Source: an uncultured Bacteroidales bacterium (GTDB lineage: Bacteria; Bacteroidota; Bacteroidia; Bacteroidales; UBA932). Taken from it: a stretch of 9,229 nt of DNA. A program made the translations under genes and the position numbers. Under the pieces are notes generated by a model. That model made no database searches. It had not been told where the DNA came from and saw only the letters and a list, made by a program, of their open reading frames with translations. Location: the NCBI GenBank assembly GCA_946415795.1, contig CAMKTW010000054.1, positions 1 through 9,229 of the forward strand. The letters run 5' to 3'. The stretch's first letter is position 1. Every line of letters starts with the position of its first letter. This document shows positions 6,137-9,229 of this stretch, piece by piece.

Positions 6137-8020
6137 TCAAAGGTCAAGGAATTTGACAAACTCGCCGGCGTCCAGATTGTAGCCGCGCGGGCCCGCCAGG
6201 GTGTTGCCTTCTGAGTCCAGGATAAAGTAGTTTGGCTGTGAATTCACGCCGAATCGCTTCAGCACCAGGTCGGAATTTACACGGCCTACATCCTTGAGCG
6301 TTTTGCCTTTATCATTGGTGACCCACCTCTCTTCAGGAAGTGGTGTCTTGTCATCTACATAGAGTGTCACAATCACGAAATCGTTCCTGAGGCGGAGGAG
6401 TACCTCGGGGTCGCTCCACACGCGGGCTTCCATCTCGCGGCAGTTTACGCACCCGTGGCCGGATATGTCAACGAACACCTTCTTGCCCTCTGCCGCTGCT
6501 GCGGCGATGCCGTCTTCGAGGCTGCTGTAGCCCGTAAGACCGTGGGGGAGGGCCACCATAGTGGCGGCCTGCAGCGGTGGCAGCTGTTCAGAAGCCGCCG
6601 CAGTGTATTTGCCCAGCACAAAGTCTTGCGTCTGGATGGGCGGCAGGTAGCCGCTGAGCGCCTTGAGCGGCGCGCCCCACATACCGGGAATCATATACAC
6701 CACAAAGGCGAAATCGATGATGACCAGGGCCAGACGGCCCACCGAGATATATTCCAGCGGTGTGTCGTGTTTGAAACGGAGCTTGCCCAGCAGGTAGAAA
6801 CCCAGCAGGGTGAAGCATACAATCCAGATGGCCAGATAGACCTCGCGGTCCAGCAGATGCCAGTGGTAGGTCTGATCTGCAACGGAGAGGAATTTGAGGC
6901 CGAGGGCGATCTCTATGAAGCCCAGGACCACCTTGACGCTGTTCAGCCAGCCTCCGCTCTTGGGGAGTTTATTCAAAACCGACGGGAAGAACGCCAGCAG
7001 GGTGAAGGGGAGGGCAAAGGCGATGCTGAATGCCAGCATGGTGACCATCGGCGTCCAGAATTCGCCCTGGGTGCTCTTTATCAGCACAGTACCCACGATG
7101 GGACCGGTGCAGCTGAAGCTCACCAGCACCAGGGTCAGTGCCAGGAAAAACACGCCCAGAAGGCCCTTGCGGTCGCTTCCGCTGTCGGCCTTGTTGGTCC
7201 ATTTGGAGGGGAGGGTTATCTCAAATGCCCCAAAGAACGACGCGGCAAACATCATAAAGATTATGAAAAATATGATATTGGGAAGCCAGTGGGTGGACAG
7301 CCAGTTGAATATGTCGGCGGTGACAGCGGCACCTCCGAAAGCCCAGGTCAAACCTATTATCAGGCAGATTGGAACGGTGTATATCAGCACAATGAAGATG
7401 CCGTACAGGAGCGCATTCCACCGCCCCCTGGCGGCGCTGCCGGAACGCTTCAAAAAGAATGACACGGTCATAGGTACCATCGGGAATACGCACGGCGTGA
7501 GCAGCATCATAAAACCCCAGAGAACCGCTTCCAGAATCAGCGCCCAGAGACCTTTGGAGCCCGCTTGCCTGCCGCCAGCAGCAGCGTCACTGCCGTCCTG
7601 ACCTGCAATATTCACCGGTACGCTGAATTCATACTCCTCAGGCATATTGCACTCGTCGCCGCTGCAGGCGCTCCAGGTCACGGTGCCGCCCACAGTGACC
7701 TGCTTGCCGCCAGTAAGCTCCAGATCCTGACGCAGCACATAATTTCCCGTAACCACGTTCTCTCCCTTGTAGTCGGCGGGGGCGAACTCTTCTGTGGGGT
7801 CGCCAACCACAGTGACACCCTCAGAGGCATCGACCTTAAGCGTGGTGCCGACATATTTGTCGGCCATAGGGTGGACGTAATATCCGTCGGCAACCTGTCC
7901 TGTCACTAACAGCTGGTAACTATTGTCCTGTATGTGGTTTACGGCAGCCTTCCACACTACGGTGGGGTTGGCTTGCGCTATAAGGAATGACAGCAGTACT
8001 GTCAGAAAGGAATGGAACAT
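6137..8020 (-). CDS. dsbD: DsbD-family thiol:disulfide transporter
   Basis: This inner-membrane protein passes electrons from cytoplasmic thioredoxin to periplasmic partners. Residues are counted from a TTG at 8038, but the true start is very likely the ATG at 8020 (residue 7): it opens a good signal peptide (MFHSFLTVLLSFLIAQA), and the -7 box at 8043-8050 would put transcription start too close to 8038. All three DsbD modules are present. The N-terminal domain (about 25-145) has C125 and C130 in ACSGDECNMP. The membrane domain (about 165-450, roughly eight helices) has C183 in TPCVFPMVP and C310 in SFSCTGPIVG. The C-terminal thioredoxin-like domain (about 505-633) has C530 and C533 in GHGCVNCREMEARVW. 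All six redox cysteines are thus in place and the length is normal for Bacteroidota. It lies just after the SusD-like gene on the same strand and may be read both from its own promoter and by read-through. Confidence 0.93.
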   Translation of the reverse strand: MFHSFLTVLLSFLIAQANPTVVWKAAVNHIQDNSYQLLVTGQVADGYYVHPMADKYVGTTLKVDASEGVTVVGDPTEEFAPADYKGENVVTGNYVLRQDLELTGGKQVTVGGTVTWSACSGDECNMPEEYEFSVPVNIAGQDGSDAAAGGRQAGSKGLWALILEAVLWGFMMLLTPCVFPMVPMTVSFFLKRSGSAARGRWNALLYGIFIVLIYTVPICLIIGLTWAFGGAAVTADIFNWLSTHWLPNIIFFIIFMMFAASFFGAFEITLPSKWTNKADSGSDRKGLLGVFFLALTLVLVSFSCTGPIVGTVLIKSTQGEFWTPMVTMLAFSIAFALPFTLLAFFPSVLNKLPKSGGWLNSVKVVLGFIEIALGLKFLSVADQTYHWHLLDREVYLAIWIVCFTLLGFYLLGKLRFKHDTPLEYISVGRLALVIIDFAFVVYMIPGMWGAPLKALSGYLPPIQTQDFVLGKYTAAASEQLPPLQAATMVALPHGLTGYSSLEDGIAAAAAEGKKVFVDISGHGCVNCREMEARVWSDPEVLLRLRNDFVIVTLYVDDKTPLPEERWVTNDKGKTLKDVGRVNSDLVLKRFGVNSQPNYFILDSEGNTLAGPRGYNLDAGEFVKFLDL

Positions 8021-8042
8021 ATTGAAGCTATTTAACAAGCAT

Positions 8043-8050
8043 CAAAGATA
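8043..8050 (-). promoter_or_regulatory. -7 box for dsbD
   Basis: On the minus strand this reads TATCTTTG, an exact TAnnTTTG match. It lies 22 bases before the ATG at 8020, giving a leader of about 15-20 bases, and supports that start over the TTG at 8038. No clear TTTG is seen at -33. Confidence 0.5.
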
Positions 8051-8072
8051 GTGTTTATTCTTGATTGGCGGC

Positions 8073-9229
8073 CTACCTGAAGGCGGTGTTCTGCTCTATC
8101 TTGCCCTTGGAGATATTCACTTCGTAGTCGGGGATGGGAAGTATCTTCTGGGCGTCGGGAAGATCGGCGTTGCGCAAAGGTCTGCCGGTGCGTATAAGAT
8201 CCCAGCGCTGGTGACTCTCAAACGCAAGCTCACGGTTTCTCTCTGCAAGAATCTCCGCAATAAAGGCGTCTTTGCCGTCAAAATCGGCCGCCGTGAGGAA
8301 CGAAGGCCTTGCCTCGGGGGCGAAGGGTCTGCGGCGGATGTCGTTCAAATGCTTTAGAGCCTCTTCTGTGATGCCGTTGCGGCGGGCGATGGCCTCGGCA
8401 AGATTAAGCTTGATCTCGGAGAGGCGTATGAATATGACATCGTCGTAGCCGGCGTTGTTGGTAAATTTGAGAGTAGTCAGGTCGTCTGGGTAATAATTGG
8501 CGCTGCCGTTCCCTATCAGGCAGTCGGGCGAATCCTCTATGAAACCTCTGTAGTCGCCTTCGGCATAATTTGCGGCGAGGTATTCGGGTTCAATGAAGAA
8601 TGTCCTTTTGGTGAAGAAAGGACTGCTGGTGCCGTTGGGATACAGCTCAGTGCTGATGCGGCTTGGCTGGAAAAATATAATCTCAGAAGACCTCGCCACC
8701 GGGTCTGGGTAAGAGGTGGCCAGGTCGTTGTCATATTCATTTGAGGGGAACAAAGAGCGGCGGTGTGCTGTAGACAGGCTCTCGAATATGTAAGCGTCGC
8801 ATTCCAGGACGTCGGTGGCATATTCAATGACCTTGTCCATACAGGCCCTGTCGTTGGTATAACTGCCCTTGTACAGGTACACGCGGGAGAGAAGCGCCTT
8901 GACTACCGGAACTGTGGCAACAAAACGGGAAGCTGCGGCCGAAGGAGTGGCGGGGAGGTCGGGGATTGCCTGTTCCAGATCGGAAATGATGAATTCCCAG
9001 GTCTTGTCCACCGTGGTGCGGGTCTGTATCTGGTCGGGATTGTAGCCGTCGTAAGGCTTGTCGCGGATTATCAGTCCAAGTCCGTCTCCGTTGCCGGTGA
9101 GGGCGCCGTCGCCGAACATCTTCAACAGGTTGAAATAGTTAAAAGCTCTCAGGAATCTGCCTTCAGCAATGATCCGCTTGTTCTCGGGGTTTTCAAGGTC
9201 GCCGAATTTGGTCACGCCCTCAATTATAT
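8073..9229 (-). CDS. SusD/RagB-like outer-membrane nutrient-binding protein, 5' end outside window
   Basis: About 385 C-terminal residues of a protein that normally has 500-600. The frame stays open to the window edge (upstream codons IIEG), so the gene is cut by the window, not broken. Family marks: AEGRFLRAFNYFNLLKMFGD near the left end, a TPR-type helical core (FIISDLEQAIPDLP, then VKALLSRVYLYKG), FIRLSEIKLNLAEAIARRNG, the EILAERNRELAFE helix (residues about 321-333 from the GTG at 9215) followed by RWDLIRTGR, and the usual ending KILPIPDYEVNISKGKIEQN. SusD-like lipoproteins form a lid on a SusC-type TonB-dependent transporter and capture glycans or, less often, peptides at the cell surface. 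The susC partner should lie directly upstream, beyond the window. The ligand cannot be told from the sequence. Only 52 bases separate it from the dsbD start. Confidence 0.95.
   Translation of the reverse strand, partial: IIEGVTKFGDLENPENKRIIAEGRFLRAFNYFNLLKMFGDGALTGNGDGLGLIIRDKPYDGYNPDQIQTRTTVDKTWEFIISDLEQAIPDLPATPSAAASRFVATVPVVKALLSRVYLYKGSYTNDRACMDKVIEYATDVLECDAYIFESLSTAHRRSLFPSNEYDNDLATSYPDPVARSSEIIFFQPSRISTELYPNGTSSPFFTKRTFFIEPEYLAANYAEGDYRGFIEDSPDCLIGNGSANYYPDDLTTLKFTNNAGYDDVIFIRLSEIKLNLAEAIARRNGITEEALKHLNDIRRRPFAPEARPSFLTAADFDGKDAFIAEILAERNRELAFESHQRWDLIRTGRPLRNADLPDAQKILPIPDYEVNISKGKIEQNTAFR

Noticed and set aside
6135..6158. Inverted repeat TGTCAAA / TTTGACA at the end of dsbD as a terminator
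   Set aside because: The stem is only 7 bp with a 10-base loop, lies over the stop codon and has no T run after it.
6050..6214. Plus-strand frame with NHPVVVFITDAAYVRAV between the rhamnosidase-like gene and dsbD
   Set aside because: It looks protein-like for about 25 residues, but has no start codon of its own outside the upstream gene and its second half is antisense to the conserved DsbD C-terminus. Probably chance.
6455..7462. Long plus-strand open frame (335 codons) opposite dsbD
   Set aside because: It is antisense to a clearly conserved DsbD protein. Its translation is rich in Gln, His, Gly and Glu with no domain pattern, as expected for a shadow in GC-rich DNA. The same holds for the other plus-strand frames across 6894-7909.
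8021..8038. TTG start for dsbD
   Set aside because: The ATG at 8020 has the better signal peptide and a sensible distance from the -7 box.

Overview
The window looks like a chromosomal segment of a gut-type Bacteroidales (phylum Bacteroidota). The evidence is a SusD/RagB-like nutrient-binding protein, a secreted protein with a BACON domain, a GH78-type alpha-L-rhamnosidase-like enzyme with a signal peptide, and several promoter-like TAnnTTTG boxes of the Bacteroidota type. No rRNA, tRNA, CRISPR array, transposase or integrase was found.

Layout. (1) Positions 2-1792, plus strand: the 3' part of a large protein with an HExxH metallopeptidase motif, a BACON domain and an unassigned C-terminal region. 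It ends at a hairpin (1831-1860) that can work as a terminator in both directions. (2) Positions 1880-2365, minus strand: the C-terminal third or so of an Amt/Rh ammonium transporter, cut off at its 5' side. (3) Positions 2372-2475: a dense block of four hairpins flanked by a TGTGGA direct repeat, exactly where amt breaks. (4) Positions 2504-3088, minus strand: a ClpP-like serine peptidase with an intact Ser-His-Asp triad. Across a 124-bp divergent promoter region lies an unknown 93-codon gene (3213-3494), then a probably frameshifted unknown gene (3544-3931) and further coding-like debris. (5) Positions 4108-4421: no intact gene, a GAGGTA-type hexamer repeat, a minus-strand ORF relic, and the promoter of the next gene. 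(6) Positions 4422-6047, plus strand: a secreted compact GH78-like protein. (7) Positions 6137-8020, minus strand: a DsbD-type thiol:disulfide transporter with its own promoter-like box. (8) Positions 8073 to the window end, minus strand: the C-terminal ~385 residues of a SusD-like protein, cut only by the window edge.

How it fits together. The SusD-like protein is presumably the last gene of a SusC/SusD pair that starts beyond the window. The GH78-like enzyme, which converges on dsbD, would fit a glycan-use locus acting on rhamnose-containing material, but the link is only proximity. DsbD would feed reducing power to the periplasm. The stretch of about 2366-4180 looks different: it has lower GC by eye, a truncated neighbour at one border, palindromes, an orphan ClpP-like peptidase, unknown small genes and broken frames. 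I read it as an accessory or decayed mobile island, or possibly a bad assembly join at a repeat. This is the part most worth a second look. No complete new system could be demonstrated from the sequence alone.
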